Shown in pieces: positions 8,905 to 16,528 of a stretch of DNA of 64,000 nucleotides. Within the stretch, counting starts at the first letter, position 1. Each line of letters begins with the position of its first letter. The notes beneath the pieces are model-generated. The model did no database searches, was not told the origin of the DNA, and worked only from the letters and a program-made list of their open reading frames with translations. This DNA comes from Paenibacillus uliginis N3/975 (lineage in GTDB: Bacteria > Bacillota > Bacilli > Paenibacillales > Paenibacillaceae), in the NCBI RefSeq assembly GCF_900177425.1, contig NZ_LT840184.1, positions 1,329,487 to 1,393,486 on the forward strand. Direction: 5' to 3'. The position numbers and the translations under genes are program-made.

Positions 8905-9364
8905 TATCTGCCTCCTTCAGGAACAGTAAGACTCTATCGTGGGTTGGATCATATATGCTGAATAATATTTCATAGGTCAGACTGCTGAATACTAGATAAT
9001 GATTGAGAAGGTAGGCGGCGATATCCCGTTTAAACGTGGGAGCGGGAAAAAGCCGATCCGGTGTTTGAAAGGCTGTGCCATCCCAGAGCAGATACTCTAT
9101 ACGGGAGAAGCCAACGGAACTGCTTTTGACAGCAGATTCGATAGCATTGCCGTAGGTCTCCACTTCTTCTGGATTAAAGGATGTAACGTATATGAACTCT
9201 CCGGACTGATCATCACTTTCATGGGACAAATGCACGAACAGCTGCCCGGACAAGAGCGTAGCATCGACCAATTTTCTAATAAACAGCTCATCCTGTGAGA
9301 CCGATGATTCCTCAGCTGGCTTCGATCTTCCACGCTTTTCTTCCGGCCAGACGACATATTTCAA
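8891..9364 (-). CDS. Unknown protein of the ATP-grasp/channel set
   Basis: 157 residues, no membrane segment and no signal peptide, fairly acidic. I do not recognise a family. The central part (FIYVTSFNPEEVETYGNAIE...) looks like an alpha/beta fold. Enterobacterial ATP-grasp/DUF350 operons carry a small soluble gene (yjfI, yjfK) in the same neighbourhood, so position suggests an analogous part, without sequence proof. The TTG start has only a weak upstream site (AAAGGCAGG, about 20 bases away). It follows the channel stop by 17 bases, so it may depend on translational coupling. Confidence 0.6.
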   Translation of the reverse strand: MKYVVWPEEKRGRSKPAEESSVSQDELFIRKLVDATLLSGQLFVHLSHESDDQSGEFIYVTSFNPEEVETYGNAIESAVKSSSVGFSRIEYLLWDGTAFQTPDRLFPAPTFKRDIAAYLLNHYLVFSSLTYEILFSIYDPTHDRVLLFLKEADSDEQ

Positions 9365-9381
9365 TAAATAATAAATAACAA

Positions 9382-10416
9382 TTACCTGCCTTTCTTGATT
9401 ATCCCGGCGTAAGTCTCGGGATTACAAATAACATACAGCTTCGGATCCTGACCGATGGGATCATCAAGCATGCGGTTAATTCCGAGATTGCCGCGATTAG
9501 CGATGAGTGTTGCACCTTGTGTCAGCAGTGCCTCGAAAGCATTTCTGTAGGTGACCCAGGCAGGATCACATGGAATTTCATACAGATCATCTCCGAACCG
9601 GCTGCTGAGAAGCTGGGTGTATATCTCTGTACTGCCTTCATGTAATGCGGAACGTACAGCCAAGCGTGATACCGCATCATGGGAAACGATAAAATCATTG
9701 ATGTTTACATGACGGAAATTGTGAATATGCTTTTCTAGCATAATTTCCACGGTCGTATGTACTTCCGGAGCCAGCCTTTCAATGCTAGAGGAGATTAACA
9801 GTGACTTGCCGTCTGTGAGTGAAGGATCGTCGATCCTTATGTCACCAAAGATAATGGCTGATTTCGCCCGTTCGATGCCTGCTTTCCGGAGCGTGTCTTC
9901 CGAAGCCGGATCACCGCTTATAAAATGCACTCTCGGATGTTCAACAGGCATTCTGTCCAGATCATCGATCAGGACAATCTCGTTCAGATTTCCGGCACCA
10001 AGCAGTTCATCTATCGCAGATTGGGCTTTTTTGTTCCAGTGGATAATGATGATATGGCTCCTATTCGGATAATCCACTTTACCGCTCATCCTCCTTTCTT
10101 TGGCGTTTACGAACAGATCTATGATTTTTCCGATAACCAAGCTGAGTAGGCCAATACCGAACAAATACAGAAATATTGCGAATACTTTGCCAGCAGCTGT
10201 TACTGGATAAAAGTCACCATAACCGACTGTAGTCAGGGTAGTCATGACATACCAGAAGGCGTTAAACGGATTTTTAAATGTGTCCGGTTCAAGAAGGTAC
10301 ATGATGCATGAAGCCAGGATGATAAATATCCCTGAGAACACAATAAGAAAAGGAGCAGGGAGACGGAACAAACGATTGGACAAACGTCTTAACAGTAGAT
10401 ACAAGATTTTTTTCAC
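9382..10416 (-). CDS. Two-helix potassium channel with RCK/TrkA-N domain (YugO-like)
   Basis: 344 residues. Two membrane helices (about 20-42 and 78-102) flank a pore loop with the K+ selectivity filter TTVGYGD (62-68). From residue 113 follows a cytoplasmic Rossmann-type RCK/TrkA-N domain (HIIIIHWNKKAQ, EIVLIDD) and a second half that would complete the gating ring. The plan matches bacterial MthK/YugO channels. YugO of B. subtilis carries electrical signalling in biofilms, but here the gene heads an ATP-grasp/DUF350 set, so a link to envelope or polyamine chemistry is possible. GTG at 10416 is used; a TTG four codons on has better spacing from GCGGGGTG. Confidence 0.87.
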   Translation of the reverse strand: MKKILYLLLRRLSNRLFRLPAPFLIVFSGIFIILASCIMYLLEPDTFKNPFNAFWYVMTTLTTVGYGDFYPVTAAGKVFAIFLYLFGIGLLSLVIGKIIDLFVNAKERRMSGKVDYPNRSHIIIIHWNKKAQSAIDELLGAGNLNEIVLIDDLDRMPVEHPRVHFISGDPASEDTLRKAGIERAKSAIIFGDIRIDDPSLTDGKSLLISSSIERLAPEVHTTVEIMLEKHIHNFRHVNINDFIVSHDAVSRLAVRSALHEGSTEIYTQLLSSRFGDDLYEIPCDPAWVTYRNAFEALLTQGATLIANRGNLGINRMLDDPIGQDPKLYVICNPETYAGIIKKGR

Positions 10417-10451
10417 CCCGCTTCATATCCCTGAAATTGGATCACTTGGCT

Positions 10452-10457
10452 ATTATA
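10452..10457 (-). promoter_or_regulatory. Candidate -10 element for the channel gene set
   Basis: The minus strand reads CGTATATAATAGCC about 40 bases before the start, giving a TATAAT. The region 17 bases upstream has no good -35. It is the only promoter-like motif seen before the five-gene unit. Confidence 0.35.
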
Positions 10458-10500
10458 TACGGGTTATACGCTGGTCTGCCATAAAAAGATTCAGAAAAAT

Positions 10501-10545
10501 ATAAAGGCCCTTAACCTCATAAATAATGAGGTTAAGGGCCTTTAT
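10501..10545 (-). terminator. Strong terminator behind the 140-residue membrane gene
   Basis: A perfect 20-bp stem around AAAGGCCCTTAACCTCAT with a 5-base loop, followed on the minus strand by ATTTTTCTG. It separates the 10586-11008 gene from the channel operon. Confidence 0.9.
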
Positions 10546-10585
10546 CAGTCGATCAAACGCTGGGTAATATCGCAGGGATTTTATG

Positions 10586-11008
10586 CTATCCGTTCAGAAC
10601 GAATACGAAAAGAGCCAGAATTATAAATAGGACGATACCATTAATAATTGCACCGATAACCGAGTGAGATCTTTTGTGGTTTTTGGAGAAGCTTCCAGCC
10701 AGTCCTAACAAAAAACCGACCAGATTGATAGCCAGGATAATAACGAACACAGCGGCCAGGGATGTCATGGCTTCGAGTGCCTCCTGAGGTGGTTGTAGTA
10801 TCGGACCTTCCGGAGTAACATATGGCTCTATCATTGTCGTTCCGAGCGAAGCCATAATAATATAACCCAATAAAGTTATAATAGAGATGATAAAAGATGC
10901 AATTCCAAAACGGGATTGTTTTCTGTCCTCTGGTGGGATGAATGTATTCTTAGATTGTTTTGAAGGCTCCTTCGGCTTCGAAGGAGGGGACGGGGTCTGA
11001 TGGTCCAT
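10586..11008 (-). CDS. Small membrane protein with Pro/Lys-rich N-terminus, unknown
   Basis: 140 residues. Residues 1-30 are cytoplasmic-looking and rich in Pro, Ser and Lys. Three membrane helices follow at about 34-56, 83-106 and 118-138, with a short outside loop containing GPILQPPQEA. The plan resembles DUF4190-like small membrane proteins of Firmicutes, but I do not recognise it firmly. It is a single-gene unit: divergent from the DUF423 gene and closed by the terminator at 10501-10545. The ATG is well placed behind AAGGAGAG. Confidence 0.7.
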   Translation of the reverse strand: MDHQTPSPPSKPKEPSKQSKNTFIPPEDRKQSRFGIASFIISIITLLGYIIMASLGTTMIEPYVTPEGPILQPPQEALEAMTSLAAVFVIILAINLVGFLLGLAGSFSKNHKRSHSVIGAIINGIVLFIILALFVFVLNG

Positions 11009-11203
11009 AATTATTTCTCTCCTTATTCAAACATTTAGTTTCGAATCGTATCTGTATTAATTTTTCACAAAACAGCCGTGAAATCAAGTACTTGCTTTTG
11101 TTAGATTGGTGGCAAACGTGTATTCCTTCGGTTAAACTGAATAATAAGTATCGAATACAAGAAAACGCTGTATAAGGAAATGCAAAAGGAGTTGTCAAAA
11201 AAG

Positions 11204-11584
11204 ATGCAGAGGACATTCATGGCATGGGGAGCTGTCCTAATGGCACTGTCCGTAGCTATCGGCGCATTCGGCGCTCACATGCTGGAAGGAAGAATCAGTG
11301 CGGATGAAATGGCAGTATATGAGACTGGCGTACATTACCACATGATTCATGGTATTGCTGTCATCATTACGGGACTTGCTGCAGGTTTGTTCGGCGAATC
11401 CAGAAAGTTGTTCTGGGCCGGTGTGCTGTTTATCGCAGGAGTTCTTATTTTCTCCGGAAGTTTGTATGTGCTGAGCCTGAGCGGAATCAAGTGGCTTGGT
11501 GCGATCACGCCGATCGGAGGCGTATCCTTTATTGCCGGCTGGCTGGTTCTTATGTCTTCGGCCTGGTCTGGAAAAAGGACATAG
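11204..11584 (+). CDS. DUF423 membrane protein (YwdK-like)
   Basis: About 126 residues with four membrane helices and the family hallmark GAFGAHMLEG near the N-terminus, followed by YHMIHGIAVI. DUF423 proteins (YwdK, YgdD) are conserved small inner-membrane proteins of unknown function. The chosen ATG gives MQRTFMAWGAVLM, which matches where family members begin and lies 12 bases after AAAAGGAG. An ATG eight codons earlier has the ribosome site inside its own reading frame and no spacing from AAGGA. It is divergent from the gene before it and followed by a terminator. Confidence 0.85.
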   Translation: MQRTFMAWGAVLMALSVAIGAFGAHMLEGRISADEMAVYETGVHYHMIHGIAVIITGLAAGLFGESRKLFWAGVLFIAGVLIFSGSLYVLSLSGIKWLGAITPIGGVSFIAGWLVLMSSAWSGKRT

Positions 11585-11604
11585 CAATAGGCAGTAAGTA
11601 AATC

Positions 11605-11650
11605 AAAACGGCTTGCCTGTTCCCGTGTGGGGAGGCGAAGCCGTTTTTTT
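11605..11650. terminator. Terminator between DUF423 and the convergent gene
   Basis: AAAACGGCTT pairs with GAAGCCGTTTT with an inner GCC/GGC continuation, followed by TTTTTTT on the plus strand. Confidence 0.8.
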
Positions 11651-11657
11651 ATATGTT

Positions 11658-12218
11658 CTAGCTGGTACTGAATTCGTCAATTTCATTCACATTAAAAGTA
11701 TAAACCTGCTTTTCATCCACATGATAAACATTCACCAGCTGATTGCTGTCATCATAGTTGAGAATTCGGCAGGGCAGACTTACCTGTTTACCGTTACGGT
11801 TCGCCGTCAGCCTCACAAGGCGGTTATCCTTTGAGTATATTTTTATCCATTCATAAGGGTCACTCTCAGGGGGGACTGGAGTGCTGGCGGCAGCAGGCTT
11901 CTTTTCCTTTTCTGGTAAGGAAGCGCCTTTAGCTGAATTAGTCTTGGCGGTATTTTCTTTTTTGGTAGAGGATGATGATTCGTTTAACGTAGAAGACTTA
12001 GAGACTTTGGAGATGACAGAGCGTTTTTTGGCTTGGATCAGGGTGTCGATGATTTCACCAAGTTCTAACCCCGATTTGACGCGAAAATCAATGACTTCTT
12101 CATGATTGTTTAGCATCTCCAGTAAGTGTTGCAAAGCTAGTGCGTTGGAGCGGCTTTTTATTAGAATATCAACGTTAAATAAAAAACCGTTATCATCAGT
12201 AGTTGCGTTATTGTTCAT
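11658..12218 (-). CDS. Two-part hypothetical protein with charged linker
   Basis: About 186 residues. The N-terminal 75 (FLFNVDILIKSRSNALALQH...) look like a small alpha/beta unit. Residues about 75-120 are a Ser/Lys/Glu/Ala-rich, probably disordered linker. The last 65 (WIKIYSKDNRLVRLTANRNG ... VYHVDEKQVYTFNVNEIDEF) look like a small beta-barrel, perhaps nucleic-acid or ligand binding. I do not recognise either part. The ATG at 12218 lies 10 bases after GGTGA; a GTG at 12233 is an alternative. No signal peptide or membrane helix. Confidence 0.6.
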   Translation of the reverse strand: MNNNATTDDNGFLFNVDILIKSRSNALALQHLLEMLNNHEEVIDFRVKSGLELGEIIDTLIQAKKRSVISKVSKSSTLNESSSSTKKENTAKTNSAKGASLPEKEKKPAAASTPVPPESDPYEWIKIYSKDNRLVRLTANRNGKQVSLPCRILNYDDSNQLVNVYHVDEKQVYTFNVNEIDEFSTS

Positions 12219-12402
12219 AGGTTTATGGTTCACCAGCTTTCAAAAACTTTCCTAAACACAACTATATCATACCTTTCAGATAATCATAGTCCTAATGTCA
12301 CGCAGAATTTCATAAAAATGTTTTATTAGCTAGAGACGTTAGCACCATACTGTATCCTACAGAATACACATAATCTTAGCCGTGTGAGGGGAGATGTGTT
12401 TC

Positions 12403-12705
12403 ATGGTTACACTATTGCCTATCGAAATTGAGGGACATACCGTCATGGGTGTGGAAGTAAAATTGCCTAAAACTACACTTTTGGCGATTTACACGACTCG
12501 CGGATATATTATGTGTGGGGCTCTGGACGTAGGTCTACTTAACCAAAAACTTGGAGACCGCCAGATTATTGCCGGAAGAGCTGTCGGAGTCCGTACACTA
12601 GAGGATCTGCTTGAGGCACCATTGGAGTCAGTTACCGTTGAAGCTGAAAAATGGGGGGTTCATCCGGGTTTGAAAGGCAAGGACGCAATCATTCGGATGT
12701 TGTAA
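12403..12705 (+). CDS. yunC: DUF1805 protein YunC
   Basis: 100 residues matching the DUF1805 family: MVTLLPIEIEG at the start, then VKLPKTTLLAI, RGYIMCGALDVGLLN, AGRAVGVRTLEDLL and APLESVT. Family members are small cytosolic proteins of unknown function. The ATG at 12403 gives the N-terminus known from B. subtilis YunC and lies 9 bases after GAGGGGAG; the ATG three codons earlier touches that site. yunD, often its neighbour in Bacillus, is at 35248 here, so the pair is split. Confidence 0.9.
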   Translation: MVTLLPIEIEGHTVMGVEVKLPKTTLLAIYTTRGYIMCGALDVGLLNQKLGDRQIIAGRAVGVRTLEDLLEAPLESVTVEAEKWGVHPGLKGKDAIIRML

Positions 12706-12726
12706 GAGGTACTGATCTACAAATAA

Positions 12727-12752
12727 AGGACGATTCCGAATAGAATCGTCCT
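12727..12752. terminator. Bidirectional terminator between yunC and mtnA
   Basis: A perfect 10-bp stem, AGGACGATTC with GAATCGTCCT, with a 6-base loop, lies between convergent genes; short T-rich runs follow on both strands. Confidence 0.75.
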
Positions 12753-12769
12753 CTTCTTGGTTGTTTTGT

Positions 12770-13852
12770 TTATTCAGCGAATAAAGTCTTCAGGTTTTCC
12801 GGATATGGAGCCTCTATAATTCCTTTTTCTGTAATAATGGCCGTTACATATTCATGAGGTGTAATATCAAACGCCGGATTGTAAACCTTCACGCCGGATG
12901 GAGCCGTTCGTTTACCGAAGCCTTCGGTAATTTCTTCTGCCGGACGTTCTTCGATCGGTATGTCTGCACCCGTCGGTGTGCTCAAGTCGATGGTGGATAA
13001 AGGACAGGCTACATAAAATGGTATTCCATGTGCTTTAGCTAAAACAGCGACCCCATAGGTTCCGATCTTGTTGGCGACGTCTCCGTTCGCAGCAACCCTA
13101 TCGGTTCCCACGATGACAGCCTGTATCCATCCTTTAGACATGACCATGGCCGCCATGTTGTCGGCGAGCAAAGTTACATCAATTCCCGCTTGCTGAAGCT
13201 CGAAGGCGGTAAGACGCGCGCCCTGAAGCACAGGTCTAGTCTCATCAGCAAATACTTTAAAGGAAATCCCCTGTTCGTGAGCGAGATACATGGGAGCGAG
13301 TGCTGTACCGTATCTGGCTGTTGCCAGACCTCCTGCATTGCAGTGGGTAAGAATGCCCATGCCGTCCTGAATAAGCGGCAGCGCATGTTCACCGATCTGC
13401 CGGCATACTTCTTCGTCTTCGGAGCGGATAGCATGAGCTTCAGCGAGAAGTCCTTCATTCAGACTAGTGATATTTTGATTCCCACTGGCAAGTTTCTCGG
13501 CAGCCAGTTTCATCCTGTCCAAAGCCCAGAATAAATTGACTGCGGTTGGCCGTGATGTTGCCAGATAAGCACAAGTTTGATGAACATGATTTACCCATTC
13601 AGCTGAAACATCGCCTGGATAGCTGTTTGCGCCAAGAACGGCACCGTATGCTGCGGCGATGCCGATGGCTGGGGCTCCGCGGACCTTCATGGAGTGTATT
13701 CCTTCCCAGACATCTTCCGGGGTATAGAGCTTCAGGTTGACGATCTCACCCGGAAGAAGCCGCTGATCCAGCATAACAAGATGGTCGCCGCCCCATAGGA
13801 GGGATCTTAGCGGGCCAGTTGTTGAATCAAGAATTGTGTTTGTGTTGCTCAT
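12770..13852 (-). CDS. mtnA: S-methyl-5-thioribose-1-phosphate isomerase
   Basis: 360 residues, normal length for MtnA. It carries the catalytic pair Cys171 (LTHCNAGGLATARYG) and Asp251 (VGTDRVAANGDVANKIGT), plus KVRGAPAIG near 56. It converts methylthioribose-1-phosphate into methylthioribulose-1-phosphate in the methionine salvage pathway, using the product of mtnK. Its ATG overlaps the mtnK stop by 4 bases (ATGA), so the two are translationally coupled. The rest of the pathway is not in this window. Confidence 0.95.
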   Translation of the reverse strand: MSNTNTILDSTTGPLRSLLWGGDHLVMLDQRLLPGEIVNLKLYTPEDVWEGIHSMKVRGAPAIGIAAAYGAVLGANSYPGDVSAEWVNHVHQTCAYLATSRPTAVNLFWALDRMKLAAEKLASGNQNITSLNEGLLAEAHAIRSEDEEVCRQIGEHALPLIQDGMGILTHCNAGGLATARYGTALAPMYLAHEQGISFKVFADETRPVLQGARLTAFELQQAGIDVTLLADNMAAMVMSKGWIQAVIVGTDRVAANGDVANKIGTYGVAVLAKAHGIPFYVACPLSTIDLSTPTGADIPIEERPAEEITEGFGKRTAPSGVKVYNPAFDITPHEYVTAIITEKGIIEAPYPENLKTLFAE

Positions 13853-15072
13853 ATAGACACCCCTATTTCTGTAGTTGCAAGATGTACAAGCTTTAGTAAG
13901 TCATCCACGGTACCGATATTCCGGTGGTGGCGGACCAGATTTTTTCCGACAGCGAGTGCTTTACGCTGCGCTGTTTCACGTGCCATATCATTTTCAATTC
14001 CATCAATGTCTGCTACATGCGACAATCCGACAATTCTGCGTATCATTTTGCATCCCGCGAAACCTGTAGCATCTCGTAATACCTCAGTTAGGTAATGATC
14101 CTGATATCCAGGTGTCCGTGACATTTCGTCAACCAGGTCTTTGTTCCATAGGCTGCGGAAGGATGATTCAAAATGATTCCATACATCCTTAACCATCTCA
14201 AGAAGACGTTCTTCTCGTAATGTTAAGTCTTCATTGCTTTGGTTCCATCCCGGTTGGGAAGCATAGTTGAGCAGCAGATTTCCGATTACAGCGCCAATAT
14301 CAAATCCCATCGGTCCAAAGTAGGCAAATTCGGGATCGATCATCTTGGTAGATTCAGGAGTGACGAAGATACTTCCTGTATGCAAATCTCCGTGAAGGAG
14401 GGCTTGGCTGTGTGTCAGGAATTTCTCTCGAAGAAGTGCTACCTCAAAATGAAGAGGAATATCGTTTCGTAAGGCTTCGGCTTCATCTTCAATGCTATCC
14501 GAGTAGCTATTGTTGGCTGAGCTGCGGTAAGGATCTTCAAAAATGAGATCTTCCGTAATTTTGCACAAATCCGGATTGACGTAGCGCCCTGCAAGTTCTT
14601 TTTTCTCCTGTTGATTCATGCCAAGGTCAGAGGTGTAGAATAGTGTTTTTGCGAGAAATTGACCAATATGCTCCGCAAACCGGGGATATGTAATCCCATC
14701 GATTAATCCCTTCCGCATAATGGTATATTGGCTCAGATCCTCCATTATAGTATAAGCAAGTTCGTCTGAATAGGCGAATACCTTTGGAACGAAATCGGGA
14801 CAAAGCCGATGCTGTATTTCGAGAGATTGTCGTTCAATACGCGCCCGTTCAAGTGATAGAGGCCAGGATTCCCCGACAACCTTTGCATAAGGAACGGCTT
14901 GTTTGATAATGATACTTTCAGCGGAATTTTCCGTGGTCACATGGAATACAAGATTTAGATTACCGTCACCGATCTCTCGGCAGTTAAGCACAGCGTTTTC
15001 GGAAAAGACCCCGGGAAGGCGTTGCGCAAGCGTGATCGCTTCTTCCGAAGTCAGTGGATGATATGCGGACAT
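13849..15072 (-). CDS. mtnK: 5-methylthioribose kinase
   Basis: 407 residues, the usual MtnK size. Aminoglycoside-kinase-like fold with the N-terminal IGDGNLNLVF loop (34-43), the catalytic HGDLH at 227-231 and the metal site DPEF at 246-249. It phosphorylates methylthioribose at C1 and feeds MtnA. The ATG sits behind GGAGGTGACC. In Bacillus mtnKA is controlled by a SAM riboswitch; none could be recognised in the 200 bases upstream here, so regulation may differ. Confidence 0.95.
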   Translation of the reverse strand: MSAYHPLTSEEAITLAQRLPGVFSENAVLNCREIGDGNLNLVFHVTTENSAESIIIKQAVPYAKVVGESWPLSLERARIERQSLEIQHRLCPDFVPKVFAYSDELAYTIMEDLSQYTIMRKGLIDGITYPRFAEHIGQFLAKTLFYTSDLGMNQQEKKELAGRYVNPDLCKITEDLIFEDPYRSSANNSYSDSIEDEAEALRNDIPLHFEVALLREKFLTHSQALLHGDLHTGSIFVTPESTKMIDPEFAYFGPMGFDIGAVIGNLLLNYASQPGWNQSNEDLTLREERLLEMVKDVWNHFESSFRSLWNKDLVDEMSRTPGYQDHYLTEVLRDATGFAGCKMIRRIVGLSHVADIDGIENDMARETAQRKALAVGKNLVRHHRNIGTVDDLLKLVHLATTEIGVSI

Positions 15073-15275
15073 AGATGGTCACCTCCATATATAATAGAAA
15101 AAAGAAAAACCAACTTTTCTAGTAGGTATAATTCAGTATAACGGCAAACCAGGCACTTTTGTACATTTTTTTAACAATGACTCATTCGGCCTTTGACTTG
15201 ATTCGGAGCCAGCCCGCTGGGGTAAACTATAAGTAGACGCCCGGCTTATTCGTAAATGTTGATAATTTAAGTGCG

Positions 15276-15554
15276 TGTTCAAAAAGGTCGGTTTTCAGCA
15301 CCGAAGCATATGCTTCCGATGTGCGTTTTTTCAAAACGCTTGAGTTGGATGAAGCTAGGGACTGAGGAGCGGAGCTACACGTTTTCGTAGAAAACGTCTT
15401 CGGAAGCATCAGCTGTTTTGGGTACGTGAGCACCTAAAATGTTTCCGGAGGAAACATACTTCGTAAGCATCCACTTAGGACCGGCTGAATTCAAAATTCG
15501 ATGCCGAGCCCACTTCTTGATTCACTTCGTGATCAAAAGCGGACTTTTTGAACA
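15276..15554. repeat. MITE-like structured repeat with terminal inverted repeats
   Basis: A 279-base non-coding block bounded by inverted TGTTCAAAAAG (15276-15286 and 15544-15554); the similarity extends to about 20 bases with mismatches. Inside are palindromes GAAGCATATGCTTC (15303-15316), ACGTTTTCGTAGAAAACGT (15379-15397) and ATGTTTCCGGAGGAAACAT (15439-15457). The last two are each followed by a CTTCG-AAGCATC motif, forming two degenerate units 60 bases apart. No protein is encoded and no target duplication is obvious. The structure fits a non-autonomous transposable element or a dispersed structured repeat. It fills most of the gap before dps, and its right end places TTGAAC about 50 bases before the dps start. 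Confidence 0.65.
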
Positions 15555-15599
15555 ACCTCTTTAAGGGTGAATCATATATGGAAAAGGAAGGGATTACTT

Positions 15600-16076
15600 A
15601 TGGCTAAAACTCAATCGACTAAATCGAGCAGCAAAACGAGAAACTCAGGTGTAGAGCAAGCACTGAACCAGCAGGTAGCTAATTTTAATGTCCTCTATGT
15701 GAAACTCCATAATTACCATTGGTATGTTGGTGGCGAGCAGTTTTTTTCCCTTCATGCTAAATTCGAAGAACTATATGATGAGGTTACCTTGAAGATGGAT
15801 GAGGTGGCTGAACGGCTGCTTGCAATCAAAGGACAGCCGGCTGCTACGATGAAAGAATATCTTGAAATCTCTACGATTCAGGAGGCGGCAGGCAATGAGG
15901 ATACCCGCGGCATGGTGCAGCAGCTCGTAGAGGATTTTGCTACACTTTCTGAGGAACTGCAAGAAGGTATCGAAATTGCCGAGAAAGCGGAGGATATGCC
16001 TACTGCTGATATGCTGACAGGCTTCAAAGCGGACTTTGAGAAACATATGTGGATGCTTCGTTCTTTCCTAGGATAA
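15600..16076 (+). CDS. dps: Dps-family ferritin-like DNA-protection protein
   Basis: 158 residues. Ferroxidase-site residues match Dps of Listeria: H40 (NYHWYV), H52 and E56 (SLHAKFEELY), D67 and E71 (KMDEVAER). A Lys/Ser-rich N-terminal tail of about 15 residues could bind DNA. The 12-subunit cage oxidises and stores iron and removes peroxide. ATG 15600 lies 8 bases after GGAAGGG; an upstream in-frame ATG would add 11 residues but has no ribosome site. No PerR box was recognised. A short possible promoter (TTGAAC, 18 bases, TCATAT) begins inside the right end of the repeat just upstream. Confidence 0.92.
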   Translation: MAKTQSTKSSSKTRNSGVEQALNQQVANFNVLYVKLHNYHWYVGGEQFFSLHAKFEELYDEVTLKMDEVAERLLAIKGQPAATMKEYLEISTIQEAAGNEDTRGMVQQLVEDFATLSEELQEGIEIAEKAEDMPTADMLTGFKADFEKHMWMLRSFLG

Positions 16077-16149
16077 GAAAATAGATTGAACGGGATGACT
16101 GGTGGATAAGGTCAAGAAATTCATTCTTTTGTTGAAAAATACAAATATG

Positions 16150-16297
16150 CCTGGGCAGTCGTAACACCTTAATCCTTCCGAATGTGACAACCGTCTGGTG
16201 AGGTACAGTTATTGAACAACGGTGCTGGATGCAGATCGAAAGGGGAGAGGGCTCAGCTTATAGTAACAGCTGTTCCGGGGACAGGCTGTAAAATAAA
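16150..16297 (+). other. Structured intergenic stretch between dps and suf
   Basis: No open frame. It holds several hairpins: ACCGT...ACGGT (around 16188-16227), CAGCT...AGCTG (around 16255-16273) and ACAGCTGT...ACAGGCTGT (around 16267-16290), and runs straight into the terminator at 16298. It may be a long 3' end of the dps transcript or a small RNA. I recognise no known family. Confidence 0.3.
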
Positions 16298-16330
16298 GGG
16301 CTTGGCCGTATAGACGGTCAGGCTTTTTTT
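16298..16330 (+). terminator. Rho-independent terminator before the suf operon
   Basis: GCTTGGCCGT pairs with ACGGTCAGGC (with G-T wobbles), followed by seven T. Confidence 0.8.
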
Positions 16331-16407
16331 ATGGACATTGGTGCAATGATAAATATCACACATTGGCTTGTCCGGTTGAATTAAAGTACCTTTTATTATA
16401 AGATGGG

Positions 16408-16436
16408 TTGAGAATCACTGAGAATCAGTTTAGAAT
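16408..16436 (+). promoter_or_regulatory. Sigma-A promoter of sufCDSUB with a direct repeat
   Basis: TTGAGA, a 17-base spacer and TAGAAT (5/6 at both boxes), about 93 bases before the sufC ATG. A 10-bp-period direct repeat (TGAGAATCA-C-TGAGAATCA, 16409-16427) covers the -35 and half the spacer, so a regulator could bind there. It does not fit the palindromic Fur consensus. Confidence 0.75.
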
Positions 16437-16528
16437 AATTATAAATAAATCATCTTGTGATAAATCAGGGCGACCGATCCTGTTATCATATCACACCACT
16501 ATACTTTTTTCGACGGAGGGAATATCAC

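Noticed and set aside
15227..15433. Minus-strand 68-codon frame inside the MITE-like repeat
   Set aside because: Made of palindromic repeat sequence; no start signal, no protein family.
16409..16440. Fur box at the suf promoter
   Set aside because: The sequence is a direct repeat of TGAGAATCA and lacks the 7-1-7 inverted symmetry of TGATAAT-N-ATTATCA.
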